Shown piece by piece: positions 1 to 6,263 of a DNA stretch of 8,423 nt. Positions within the stretch are counted from its first letter, which is position 1; each line of letters opens with the position of its first letter. The notes under the pieces were generated by a model. That model did no database searches. It was not told the DNA's origin and saw nothing but the letters and a program-made list of their open reading frames with translations. The position numbers were made by a program, and so were the translations under genes. This DNA is from Chloroflexota bacterium (lineage in GTDB: Bacteria; Chloroflexota; Dehalococcoidia; Bin125), in the NCBI GenBank assembly GCA_027296805.1, contig JAPUIR010000194.1, positions 1 to 8,423 of the forward strand, given 5' to 3'.

Positions 1-711
1 CAGCCCGGTCATGACCTCGTCCGCCACGGCGTCGAACACGTTGGAGGTGTCCTCCGGACCTGGCGTCGAACCGGCCGCGAGCGCGGCGCGCAGCGTCTCG
101 GATTGCGCTCCGTCGCCGAAGTGCGTGGGCCGCAAGGCGCCGTACATCGACTTGGTCTTCTCGGCGGGCAGGGGGATCTCGGGGCAGTAGAGCAGCGCGC
201 TCCAGGCCCGGTCCAGAACGGGCGGCTCGATCGACGTCACCCGCTCGCCGCGCCCCTCCAGCAGCAACGTTCCGCCCTGGAGGAACAGCGGCACGTCGGA
301 TCCCACCTCCGCCGCGACCTCCGCGACCAGCTCCGGCGCCAGATCCCAATGCTGCTGGGCCAGGCGCAGAAAAGCCGCGGCATCGCTGGAGCCGCCGCCC
401 AGCCCGGCCGCGATGGGGATGCGCTTGGTCACGATCAGTTCGGCTTCCCCCGCCAGATCGACGCGGGCCCGCAGCCGCTCCCAGGCCCGGCCCACCAACT
501 CCTCCCCAAACGGAATAGGAAGCGGACGGCCGTCGTCTCCGACGATACGGACCGACGGCTCGGCGGCGGCGCGCAGCTCCACGCTGTCGGTCAGATCCAC
601 CGTCTGCACCACGGAGGCAATGTCGTGAAAGCCGTCCTCGCGCCGCCCCAGCACCTCCAAGGTGAGATTGATCTTGGCGGGGGCCAGTGTGCACAGCGCC
701 GAGCCGCTCAT
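1..711 (-). CDS. ispE: 4-diphosphocytidyl-2-C-methyl-D-erythritol kinase (partial, C-terminus outside window)
   Basis: IspE is the cytoplasmic GHMP-family kinase that phosphorylates the 2-hydroxyl of CDP-methylerythritol with ATP in the MEP isoprenoid pathway. The 237 residues visible show the family landmarks in order. The N-terminal substrate motif PAKINLTL is at 11-18, with the probable catalytic Lys13. The glycine-rich ATP loop PIAAGLGGGSSDAA is at 99-112. GSDVPLF is at 137-143, with Asp139 aligning to the catalytic aspartate (E. coli Asp141). Full-length family members are about 280-310 residues, so roughly 50-70 residues are missing at the left edge. The start ATG at 711 overlaps the rsmA stop as ATGA, which suggests translational coupling; a GGTGGG stretch 5 nt upstream could serve as a weak ribosome site. 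The rsmA-ispE order is seen in many bacteria. Identity is firm from the motifs. Confidence 0.96.
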   Translation of the reverse strand, partial: MSGSALCTLAPAKINLTLEVLGRREDGFHDIASVVQTVDLTDSVELRAAAEPSVRIVGDDGRPLPIPFGEELVGRAWERLRARVDLAGEAELIVTKRIPIAAGLGGGSSDAAAFLRLAQQHWDLAPELVAEVAAEVGSDVPLFLQGGTLLLEGRGERVTSIEPPVLDRAWSALLYCPEIPLPAEKTKSMYGALRPTHFGDGAQSETLRAALAAGSTPGPEDTSNVFDAVADEVMTGL

Positions 712-1559
712 TTGTGCCCACCGCGCCGGTCCGGAGCCTCGGTCGTAGCCGATTCCTCGCGGGACCAAGCCAGGCGCGCCCATTCCTCCAGGGTCAGGGT
801 CGCGGCCCTGCGCGTCGGATCGATCTCGCACGACTCCAACCAGGCCTTCGCGCTGCCCTGCTCGAGCCAGAGCCCCATCGCCAGCGTGTTGTGGAGCTGT
901 TTGCGCGGCGCTCGAAAGCCCGCCCGCACGACCTCGAAGAAGCGGTCCTCGCTGGGCACCTCGACGGCGAGCGCGGCGCGGCGTCGGATCCGCAGCACGG
1001 CGGATCGCACGCGCGGCGGGGGATCGAACGCCTCCCGCTCCACGTTAAAGAGCAGCTCCGGTTCGGCGTAGAACTGGACGGAGATGGTGAGCAACGAGCG
1101 CTTGCCCGCAGGCGCGACCACCTGCTGCGCGACCTCCCGCTGCACCATCACGACCAGCCAGTCGGGCGGGCAGGCGGGGTCGCTCAGAAAGCGCCGGAAG
1201 ATCAGCGCCGTGATCGCGTAGGGCAGATTGCCCACCAGGCCGTAGGGAGGGGTGGCACCCACCAAAGCCAGCGCGGCTCTGGGATCGACATCGAGGGCGT
1301 CTTCGTGGATCACGACCAGATCGGTCCGTTGCCCAAGCTGATGCTGCAGGACGGCCGCCAGCCCCGCGTCGTACTCCACGGCAACCAGGGGACGCTTGGT
1401 TGCAGCGAGTTCGCGCGTGAGTACGCCCTGTCCAGGACCGATCTCGAGCAGGGGCAGTCCGTCGTCCGGAACGGCGTCGACAATTCGTTGCACGATCAAG
1501 GGGTCGCGGAGGAAGTGCTGTCCCAATGGAGGCCGGGATGCCCGGCGCTTGCCGCTCAT
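708..1559 (-). CDS. rsmA: 16S rRNA (adenine1518-N6/adenine1519-N6)-dimethyltransferase
   Basis: RsmA (KsgA) uses S-adenosylmethionine to dimethylate two adjacent adenines in the 3'-terminal helix 45 loop of 16S rRNA, late in 30S assembly. With the start at 1559 the protein has 283 residues, normal for the family. Visible motifs are LGQHFLRD at 12-19, the SAM-binding EIGPGQG at 39-45, the catalytic NLPY at 111-114, FDPPPRVRSAV at 178-188 and the C-terminal GFRAPRKQLHNTL at 214-226. The frame stays open upstream to 1817, but that extension has no family similarity and runs through a hairpin-rich spacer into the SRP RNA gene, so the ATG directly before SGKRRASRPPLGQHF is chosen. Only a distant GGAAG (12 nt upstream) resembles a ribosome site. 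The gene overlaps ispE by four bases and lies downstream of the SRP RNA gene on the same strand. No separate promoter is obvious, so read-through from the SRP RNA promoter is possible. Confidence 0.96.
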   Translation of the reverse strand: MSGKRRASRPPLGQHFLRDPLIVQRIVDAVPDDGLPLLEIGPGQGVLTRELAATKRPLVAVEYDAGLAAVLQHQLGQRTDLVVIHEDALDVDPRAALALVGATPPYGLVGNLPYAITALIFRRFLSDPACPPDWLVVMVQREVAQQVVAPAGKRSLLTISVQFYAEPELLFNVEREAFDPPPRVRSAVLRIRRRAALAVEVPSEDRFFEVVRAGFRAPRKQLHNTLAMGLWLEQGSAKAWLESCEIDPTRRAATLTLEEWARLAWSREESATTEAPDRRGGHK

Positions 1560-1627
1560 CTCAGCGGGCCGCTTCCGCGGCGCTGCCGGAAACGGATCGC
1601 CGCGTGGGTGGCAACGAGACCCCCCGG

Positions 1628-1647
1628 CGCGTGTCCGAAGACACGCG
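1628..1647 (-). repeat. Hairpin with C(UUCG)G tetraloop upstream of rsmA
   Basis: The bases form a perfect 8-bp stem, CGCGTGTC against GACACGCG. Read on the minus strand, the transcribed direction here, the loop is UUCG closed by a C-G pair, which is the unusually stable C(UUCG)G tetraloop. On the plus strand the loop would be CGAA. It lies 68 nt upstream of the rsmA start. No U-run follows, so it is not a textbook intrinsic terminator. It could be a 3' stabilising end, a processing signal for the SRP RNA transcript, or a leader structure. Confidence 0.7.
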
Positions 1648-1669
1648 ACAGGAGATGGAGGGACTCGCC

Positions 1670-1708
1670 GGCATACGTGGCGCAATCGCACGACCGATTG
1701 CGAATGCC
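1670..1708. repeat. Inverted repeat with inner 8-bp stem and outer 5-bp arms
   Basis: The inner arms CGCAATCG (1681-1688) and CGATTGCG (1695-1702) pair perfectly around a 6-nt loop. The flanking GGCAT (1670-1674) and ATGCC (1704-1708) can extend the structure across an asymmetric internal loop. It lies between the SRP RNA 3' end and the UUCG hairpin. It could be a DNA operator or an RNA stem; the sequence does not decide. No U-tract follows on either strand. Confidence 0.55.
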
Positions 1709-1807
1709 CGAATTGAACGCGGGCGGCCGGTTCTTGCGAACGCCACCGCTTCCCGCGGGTTCCGATCGAACCGCCGTCGGATCGACCGCGAACGAAACAG
1801 CGATCAA

Positions 1808-2074
1808 GGTCGTGCACCCGTCGTCGAACGGCACCATGAGCTTCTCGCCGCCAGCCAGCTCAGCCCAGGCGAACCCGTGGCGCCCGAGACCAACTACTTA
1901 CCGCTGCTTCCTCTCGGATCTGACGGGGTTCATAACGGCTCGCCGCACGGGACCCAGACATCAACACCGCTTTGCTGCGCCAGTTCTCATAGGGACTGCC
2001 CTCGGACGGGAATTCAACCCCGCTAAAGCGGATTGCGGGTACAGGGCACCGCTAGTTCCCCGTCTAGCACGACC
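1808..2074 (-). ncRNA. ffs: Large bacterial signal recognition particle RNA (Alu + S domain)
   Basis: This is the RNA core of the signal recognition particle, which with Ffh targets ribosomes making membrane and secreted proteins. Ends are set by a perfect 8-bp closing helix, GGTCGTGC at the 5' end (2074-2067) and GCACGACC at the 3' end (1815-1808). The 267-nt length matches the long Bacillus-type RNA. The 5' Alu domain shows hairpin GCTAG/CTAGC (2068-2051) with a GGGGA-containing loop, then GGTGCCCTGTA, then hairpin CCCGC/GCGGG (2039-2020), then the typical GGTTGAATTCCC. The S-domain tip is GTCAGATCC, GAGA tetraloop, GGAAGCAGCGG (about 1924-1901), flanked by ATGAACC and TAAGTAGT as in other long SRP RNAs, with an enclosing CCCGTG/CACGGG helix. 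It departs from the usual GTCAGGTCC and GGAA loop at the tip. Gene identity is very secure; exact ends are inferred from pairing and promoter spacing. Confidence 0.95.
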
Positions 2075-2081
2075 GATCCCA

Positions 2082-2111
2082 ACTGTACGCACCGTCCTTA
2101 CGCGCGGTCAA
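2082..2111 (-). promoter_or_regulatory. Sigma70-type promoter for the SRP RNA
   Basis: On the minus strand a -35 box TTGACC (plus-strand 2106-2111) and a -10 box TACAGT (2082-2087) are separated by 18 nt. The -10 ends 7 nt before position 2074, the 5' end of the SRP RNA predicted independently from its closing helix. The agreement of spacing with the RNA end makes this a good promoter call. Confidence 0.75.
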
Positions 2112-2165
2112 TCGAGCCGCCGTACCCCAACCGAAGCGTAAGACGCCCTATCCGCCGCCTAGTCC

Positions 2166-2193
2166 GCCAGCGTGCGAATAGTGCGACGCTGGC
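2166..2193. repeat. Perfect 8-bp inverted repeat with 12-nt centre
   Basis: GCCAGCGT (2166-2173) is mirrored by ACGCTGGC (2186-2193). The centre also carries the direct repeat GTGCGA twice (2172-2177 and 2181-2186, partly within the arms). It lies in the divergent spacer, about 90-120 nt upstream of the SRP RNA start and about 33 nt before the plus-strand ATG. It may be a regulator-binding dyad or, if the plus-strand transcript starts further upstream, a leader hairpin. Confidence 0.5.
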
Positions 2194-2213
2194 GCTGAGC
2201 TTGGACCTCGCCG

Positions 2214-2219
2214 TAAAGT
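2214..2219 (+). promoter_or_regulatory. Possible -10 box of a leaderless transcript
   Basis: TAAAGT fits a TANNNT -10 pattern and ends 6 nt before the ATG at 2226, so transcription could begin at or next to the start codon. No ribosome-binding site precedes that ATG, which fits a leaderless mRNA. No -35 box is visible at the right distance. This is a weak call from pattern and spacing only. Confidence 0.3.
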
Positions 2220-2225
2220 TGATCG

Positions 2226-3752
2226 ATGCGAATCGTCTCTCTGGGCTTCCCCTTGCCAAATCCGCAGGTCGACAACCACTCGATCGCCAACGCGCCGTCC
2301 CTCTTCGAATACGACGCTTGCGTGATCGACCCGCGAGTCACCTCCACACAGATCGAGGAGATTCTGCAGGGCAGCCAGGAACGGCGGACGCCCGAAGGCA
2401 TTCCGCTGCAGGCCGGCGCCAGCGGCGCTTTCCATTACGGCCTGGGGGAATTGCTGCAACAGCGCCGCGAGGAGCTCACCCGTCTGCTGCAACGCGGCGG
2501 CGCGATCATCGTCTTTGGGCGGCCCAACGTTCCCCATCCCGGCGTGACGACGCTGCCGGGGGTGGATCGCTACTACTTCCTGCCCGCCGCGCCCGGCGTC
2601 GTCTACCGGCCCCCGCAGCTCGTACCGGGCGACGGCGAGCGCTTCGAATCCGTCGACCCGGCGCACCCCTGGTCGGTCTACCTGGCCGACCTGCGCGGGA
2701 GTCTGCGCTACCGCGCACATTGGAACATTGACGCCATCCCCAACTTCGACACGGTGGGCAGCGTCTTCGCCCGCAGCGAGGGCGGCGCCGTGGTCGGCGT
2801 CGACTTCCAAGTGGGCCCGGGCCGGATCATCTTCCTACCGCCGCTCGCCTCCGATCTGAGCGGATCGCGACGCAAGCCGGCGACCGACTCCATCATCGAG
2901 AGCATCCAGCGCACGCTGGAAGATCGGCGCGACGAGCCCCCGCCCTCCTGGGTCAGCGGTTTCGATCTGCCGGGCGTGAGCAACGCCGAGGGCGCGCTGA
3001 GCGAAGCGCAGGAACGCTTCGGCGAGGCGGAGAGCCATCTGGTCGAAGCGCGCGCACACTTCACCGACGCCTCCAAGTATCACGGCCTGCTTTGGCGTGC
3101 CGGGCACTACAGCTTCGAGCCGCTCGTGCGCGACGCCTTCCGCGAACTCGGCTTTACGGTCGCGCCGGAGCTGGACCGGCCCGCCGAGCTGGCCAACGGG
3201 GACGAGGTCGCCCTGCTCGAGATCGACGGCTCCACCGGAACGGTCGCGGAAAGCGCTTACCTGGCCTTGCAGCGCCGCGTGGAGAAGGACTTCCTCGCGA
3301 CCAGCGAGCGGCGCAAGGGCATCGTGGTGGTCAACGGCGAGCGGTTGATGTCACCGGGCGCCCGCAAGCAGCCCTATAGCGACACCTTGCTCAACGCTTG
3401 CAACAACTTCGGCTACGCGCTGATCACCGCCGACGCGCTCTTCGCGCTGGTCACCTACGCGCTCGAGGGCGCCGACGCCGCGACGCTGGCGGGGATCCGC
3501 GAAACCATCCTCAACACCGACGGCCTGCTCGAAGTCGAGGAGACCGACGAGGACGAAGAGACGGTCACGCCCGCGACCACCACCGTTGCCGACGATAGCG
3601 CTGCCGACGATAGCGCTGGCGACGACCACGCGGCGGATGAGGCCGCGGACGAAGTCGAAGGCGAGGACACCGGCAAGGACCAGCACGAGAGCGACGGCGG
3701 CGACCCCGCGCAGCCGATCCCCGCCAGCTCCGATGGCGAATCCGCCGACTAA
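2226..3752 (+). CDS. Unrecognised protein: Rossmann-like N-half, nuclease-like C-half, acidic tail
   Basis: I cannot name this 508-residue protein. Residues 1-240 look globular with alternating strands and helices (MRIVSLGF, GGAIIVFGRP at 91-100, GRIIFLPPL at 199-207), loosely like a glutamine-amidotransferase or ThuA-like fold. Residues 241-250 (SWVSGFDLPG) join a likely short coiled coil (253-285). Residues 286-415 resemble a restriction-endonuclease-like core: Glu298 in the helix FEPLVRDAFRELGF, the strand VALLEIDGSTG (328-338), then GIVVVNGERL and YALITADALFAL. Where active PD-(D/E)xK enzymes have ExK, this protein has Glu332-Ile-Asp334, so catalysis is doubtful. Residues 436-508 are a disordered Asp/Glu/Ala-rich tail with a duplicated ADDSA unit. 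There is no signal peptide or membrane segment, so it is likely cytoplasmic. The start is the first in-frame Met that begins a plausible strand; no ribosome site precedes it. The gene overlaps the next one by 20 bases. That it is a real gene is secure; fold assignments are from memory. Confidence 0.88.
   Translation: MRIVSLGFPLPNPQVDNHSIANAPSLFEYDACVIDPRVTSTQIEEILQGSQERRTPEGIPLQAGASGAFHYGLGELLQQRREELTRLLQRGGAIIVFGRPNVPHPGVTTLPGVDRYYFLPAAPGVVYRPPQLVPGDGERFESVDPAHPWSVYLADLRGSLRYRAHWNIDAIPNFDTVGSVFARSEGGAVVGVDFQVGPGRIIFLPPLASDLSGSRRKPATDSIIESIQRTLEDRRDEPPPSWVSGFDLPGVSNAEGALSEAQERFGEAESHLVEARAHFTDASKYHGLLWRAGHYSFEPLVRDAFRELGFTVAPELDRPAELANGDEVALLEIDGSTGTVAESAYLALQRRVEKDFLATSERRKGIVVVNGERLMSPGARKQPYSDTLLNACNNFGYALITADALFALVTYALEGADAATLAGIRETILNTDGLLEVEETDEDEETVTPATTTVADDSAADDSAGDDHAADEAADEVEGEDTGKDQHESDGGDPAQPIPASSDGESAD
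3588..3617 (+). repeat. Tandem duplication of a 15-bp unit inside the acidic tail
   Basis: GCCGACGATAGCGCT occurs twice back to back (3588-3602 and 3603-3617), encoding ADDSA twice. A diverged third copy follows. The unit length is a multiple of three, so copy-number changes would keep the frame open. Confidence 0.85.
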
Positions 3753-4305
3753 GACCCCGCAGCGGATCGTCGTCGTTGGCTGCACCGGGGTCGGCAAGAG
3801 CGTCCTGGCCGAAACAATCGCCGCGCGCCGCAGGCTGCCCTTCGTGGAGCTCGACGCGCTTTTCTGGCTCCCCGATTGGCGGACGCCCGATCCGGACGAC
3901 TTCCGCGCGCGCGTGCGAGACGCCACCAGCGGCGAGGGCTGGGTCGTCGCGGGCAACTACGACACCCGCCTGGGCTCGCTGGTCTGGGAGCGAGCGGAGC
4001 TGGTGGTCTGGCTGGACTACGGTCTGCCCCGCACGATGTGGCAGCTCTGGCGTCGCACCTGGCGGCGCTGGCGCGCGAACGAGCTGCTCTGGGGCACCAA
4101 CCGCGAGATCCTCTGGCGGCACTTCCTGACCCGGGAGTCGCTGTTTTGGTACCTCCTCCGCAGCCGTCCCCGAGTGCGACGCCGTCTGCTGGACGCCATG
4201 ACCGACCCGGGCTGGGAGCATCTGCGTTTCGTGCGGCTGCGCTCACCCGGCGAGATGGAGCGCTGGCTGGCCGAAGGATTCCCGGCGCTCGCACGCGACC
4301 CTTGA
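3733..4305 (+). CDS. P-loop kinase-like protein (adenylate kinase/FlaR-like family)
   Basis: This is a 190-residue cytoplasmic nucleotide-binding protein of the small adenylate-kinase-like group often annotated as 'topology modulation protein' or AAA-type ATPase; the substrate is unknown. Walker A is GCTGVGKS (16-23). The family hallmarks follow: PFVELDALFW (36-45), GWVVAGNYD (69-77) and ELVVWLDYGLPR (89-100), where the strand ending in Asp is a likely Walker B equivalent. An Arg/Trp-rich lid-like segment runs 101-114 and an NRE motif is at 123-125. The frame is open back to 3586, but that extension is an Arg/Thr-rich shadow of the preceding acidic tail, so the ATG at 3733 is used, shortly before RIVVVGCTG. 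It starts inside the preceding gene (20-base overlap) with no evident ribosome site, which suggests translational coupling and co-transcription with the 2226 gene. Its stop is one base from the lepA stop on the opposite strand. Confidence 0.9.
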   Translation: MANPPTKTPQRIVVVGCTGVGKSVLAETIAARRRLPFVELDALFWLPDWRTPDPDDFRARVRDATSGEGWVVAGNYDTRLGSLVWERAELVVWLDYGLPRTMWQLWRRTWRRWRANELLWGTNREILWRHFLTRESLFWYLLRSRPRVRRRLLDAMTDPGWEHLRFVRLRSPGEMERWLAEGFPALARDP

Positions 4306-4306
4306 G

Positions 4307-6187
4307 TCAGCGCTTGGAGGCGGCCTCCGCGCTCTTGCTCACGTCCAGCACGGCCATGAACGCTTCTTGGGGAATCTCCACGTTGCCCACCCGCTTGAGG
4401 CGTTTCTTGCCGGCCGCCTGCTTGGCCAGAAGCTTGCGCTTGCGCGAGACGTCGCCGCCGTAGCACTTGGAGAGCACGTTCTTGCGCAGCGCCTTCACGG
4501 TCTCCCGCGCGATGATCTTGCTCCCGATCGCGGCCTGGATCGGCACGTCGAACATCTGCCGCGGGATCAGCGAACGCAAGCGCTCGACGAGCTTGCGGCC
4601 CTGGACCTGGGCTTGGTCGCGGTGCACGATCATCGAGAGCGCGTCGACGGGCTCGCCGTTGACGAGGATCTCCAGCCGCACGACGTTGGCCGCCTCGTAG
4701 CCTTTGAGGTGGTAATCGAGCGAGGCGAAGCCCTGCGTGCGCGATTTCAACTCGTCGTAGAAATCCGTCAGGATCTCGCCCAGCGGGATGTCGTATTCCA
4801 GTAAGACGCGCAAGCGATCGCTGCGCGCATCGACCTCGCCACGCTCCAGATACTCCTGACGCCGGAAGCGACCCCGGCGCCCGGTGACCGTCTCCATCAC
4901 GGCGCCCACATAGCGATTGGGCGCGATCACGCTGATCTCCACCCAGGGCTCGCGCAGCTCCGCGATGCGCGTGGCGTCTGGCAGAGCCGCGGGGTTCTCC
5001 ACGATGCGCGTCTCGCCGTCGGTGGTTTCCAGTTCGTAGGCCACGGAGGGCGCCGTAAAGATCAGCTCCAGACCGTACTCCCGCTCCAGCCGCTCCTGCA
5101 CGATCTCCATGTGCAGCAGGCCCAGAAAGCCCATGCGGTAGCCGAAGCCGAGGGCGGCGGAACTCTCGGGCTCAAAGTGGATCGAGGCGTCGCTCAAGCG
5201 CAGCTTCTCCAGGGCATCCGTAAGCTCGGAGTAGTCGGCGGCGTTCGTGGGATAGAGCCCCGCGAAGACCATCGACTTGGGCTCCTGGTAGCCCGTCAGC
5301 GGCGCCTGCGCAGGCTGGGCCCAGGTCGTCACTGTGTCGCCGACACGGACCTCAGCCACGTCCTTCAACCCCGTGGCGATGTAGCCCACGGCTCCAGTTT
5401 CGAGAAGGCCGGTGGGCGTCAGCCCCGGGCTGAAGACGCCCAGCTCCATGGGCTCGATGCGCTGACCGCTCTTGATCAGGCGCAGCGGTTTGGCGCCCTC
5501 GAAGCGCCCGTCCATCACACGCACATAGGCGATAACGCCTTTGTAGGAGTCGTACTCCGAGTCGAAGATGAGTGCCCGTGCCGGTCCGTCAGCCTGCCCG
5601 GCGGGCGGCGGGATGCGCGCCACGATCGCTTCCAAGAGCTCGTCGACGCCCTCGCCGGTCTTGGCCGAGACGAAGAGCACCTCCGACTCCGCGAAGCCCA
5701 CCACCTCCGACAGCTCCCGCGCCACGGCCTCCGGCCGCGCCACGGGCAAGTCGATCTTGTTCACCACGGGCAAGATGGTGAGGTCCAGCTCAAGAGCCAA
5801 GTAGACGTTCGCCAGCGTCTGCGCCTGGATCCCCTCCGCGGCGTCCACGACCAGAAGCGCACCCTCGCTCGCCGCCAGTGTGCGCGAGACTTCGTACGAG
5901 AAATCGACGTGGCCGGGGGTGTCGACCAGGTTGAGGTCGTAGGTCGTGCCGTCCAGGGCCTCGTGCCGCATATGCACGGCCCGCGCCTTGATCGTGATGC
6001 CCTTCTCGCGCTCCAGATCCATGGAATCGAGCAGTTGCGCGGACATCTGACGCGGTTCGACGGTCCCCGTCGCCTCCATGAGGCGGTCGGAGAGGGTCGA
6101 CTTCCCATGGTCAATGTGAGCGATGATCGCGAAGTTGCGAGTCCGCGCCTGGCTCGTGGGATCACTGTTCGTGGGATCGATGCTCAT
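4307..6187 (-). CDS. lepA: Translation elongation factor 4 (LepA), ribosome-associated GTPase
   Basis: LepA/EF4 is a conserved translational GTPase that binds the ribosome at the EF-G site and is linked to back-translocation, initiation and 30S biogenesis. The 626 residues show G1 AHIDHGKST (23-31), the switch region REKGITIKA (60-68), G3 DTPGHVDF (89-96) with the catalytic His93, G4 NKID (143-146) and G5 SAK (174-176). The EF4-specific C-terminus follows, including [12 protein letters not shown] and a basic GKKRLKRVG stretch near the end. Length is slightly above the usual 600 because of about 12 extra N-terminal residues. The start at 6187 is the only sensible Met before [14 protein letters not shown]. 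No Shine-Dalgarno precedes it; an extended -10-like sequence ends 7 nt upstream. It follows the DppF-like gene on the same strand (76-nt gap with a hairpin) and converges with the kinase-like gene. Confidence 0.98.
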   Translation of the reverse strand: MSIDPTNSDPTSQARTRNFAIIAHIDHGKSTLSDRLMEATGTVEPRQMSAQLLDSMDLEREKGITIKARAVHMRHEALDGTTYDLNLVDTPGHVDFSYEVSRTLAASEGALLVVDAAEGIQAQTLANVYLALELDLTILPVVNKIDLPVARPEAVARELSEVVGFAESEVLFVSAKTGEGVDELLEAIVARIPPPAGQADGPARALIFDSEYDSYKGVIAYVRVMDGRFEGAKPLRLIKSGQRIEPMELGVFSPGLTPTGLLETGAVGYIATGLKDVAEVRVGDTVTTWAQPAQAPLTGYQEPKSMVFAGLYPTNAADYSELTDALEKLRLSDASIHFEPESSAALGFGYRMGFLGLLHMEIVQERLEREYGLELIFTAPSVAYELETTDGETRIVENPAALPDATRIAELREPWVEISVIAPNRYVGAVMETVTGRRGRFRRQEYLERGEVDARSDRLRVLLEYDIPLGEILTDFYDELKSRTQGFASLDYHLKGYEAANVVRLEILVNGEPVDALSMIVHRDQAQVQGRKLVERLRSLIPRQMFDVPIQAAIGSKIIARETVKALRKNVLSKCYGGDVSRKRKLLAKQAAGKKRLKRVGNVEIPQEAFMAVLDVSKSAEAASKR

Positions 6188-6194
6188 GGGGTCG

Positions 6195-6203
6195 ATCGTA
6201 TCA
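6195..6203 (-). promoter_or_regulatory. Extended -10-like box upstream of lepA (possible leaderless start)
   Basis: On the minus strand TGATACGAT matches the extended -10 pattern TGnTAnnnT, and its TACGAT ends 7 nt before the lepA ATG. That would place +1 at the start codon, consistent with the missing ribosome site. There is no -35-like hexamer at the right spacing; that position lies in the adjacent GC-rich hairpin. This is inference from pattern only. Confidence 0.4.
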
Positions 6204-6224
6204 CCGGGGCGGGTTCAGCCCCGG
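6204..6224. terminator. GC-rich hairpin downstream of the DppF-like gene
   Basis: CCGGGGC (6204-6210) and GCCCCGG (6218-6224) form a perfect 7-bp GC stem with a 7-nt loop, about 40 nt past the stop of the DppF-like gene on the minus strand. It is not followed by a U-tract, so it could be a weak terminator or a 3' stabilising stem. It directly abuts the lepA -10-like box. Confidence 0.4.
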
Positions 6225-6263
6225 GCGGACGGGCGGCGCAGGTGTCGGGCGATCGCGCGAGGC

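Larger units (their letters stand above)
1560..1807. other. Non-coding spacer between SRP RNA and rsmA
   Basis: These 248 bases hold no gene I can support. They contain two perfect hairpins (1628-1647 and 1681-1702, the latter with outer arms). Several frames are open on both strands only because stop codons are rare at this GC content. No U-tract terminator follows the SRP RNA on the minus strand; the most T-rich segment is a short run just past the RNA 3' end (about 1788-1807). No convincing -35/-10 pair for rsmA was found. The stretch may be the 5' leader of an rsmA-ispE transcript or the trailer removed from the SRP RNA precursor. Confidence 0.6.
2112..2225. other. Divergent intergenic region
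   Basis: This is the rest of the divergent region between the SRP RNA promoter and the plus-strand gene at 2226. It holds one clear dyad (2166-2193) and a -10-like TAAAGT (2214-2219). I see no good -35 partner for TAAAGT and no Shine-Dalgarno sequence before the ATG. Confidence 0.5.

Noticed and set aside
1735..1800. Possible tRNA T-arm (GGTTCGATC-like sequence)
   Set aside because: The flanking bases do not form a 5-bp T-stem, and no anticodon arm, D-arm or acceptor stem could be built on either strand.
1560..1817. 86-residue N-terminal extension of RsmA (long open frame to 1817)
   Set aside because: The extension has no family similarity, contains two hairpins and begins inside the SRP RNA. 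The ATG at 1559 gives the normal family length.
1556..1837. 93-residue minus-strand open frame ending in an ATGA overlap with the rsmA start
   Set aside because: It starts inside the SRP RNA, has no recognisable domain and lacks a ribosome site. All frames are open here because of the high GC, although the ATGA junction made it worth considering.
687..2141. 484-residue plus-strand open frame
   Set aside because: It is antisense to rsmA and the SRP RNA and has Arg/Pro/Gln-rich shadow composition; the minus-strand genes have clear motifs.
2148..2810. 220-residue minus-strand open frame
   Set aside because: It is antisense to the 2226 gene, with no motifs and shadow composition. Its 3' end also runs into the divergent spacer.
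3586..3732. 49-residue N-terminal extension of the kinase-like protein
   Set aside because: It is Arg/Thr/Pro-rich and read in the +1 frame of the acidic tail. The P-loop domain begins just after the ATG at 3733.
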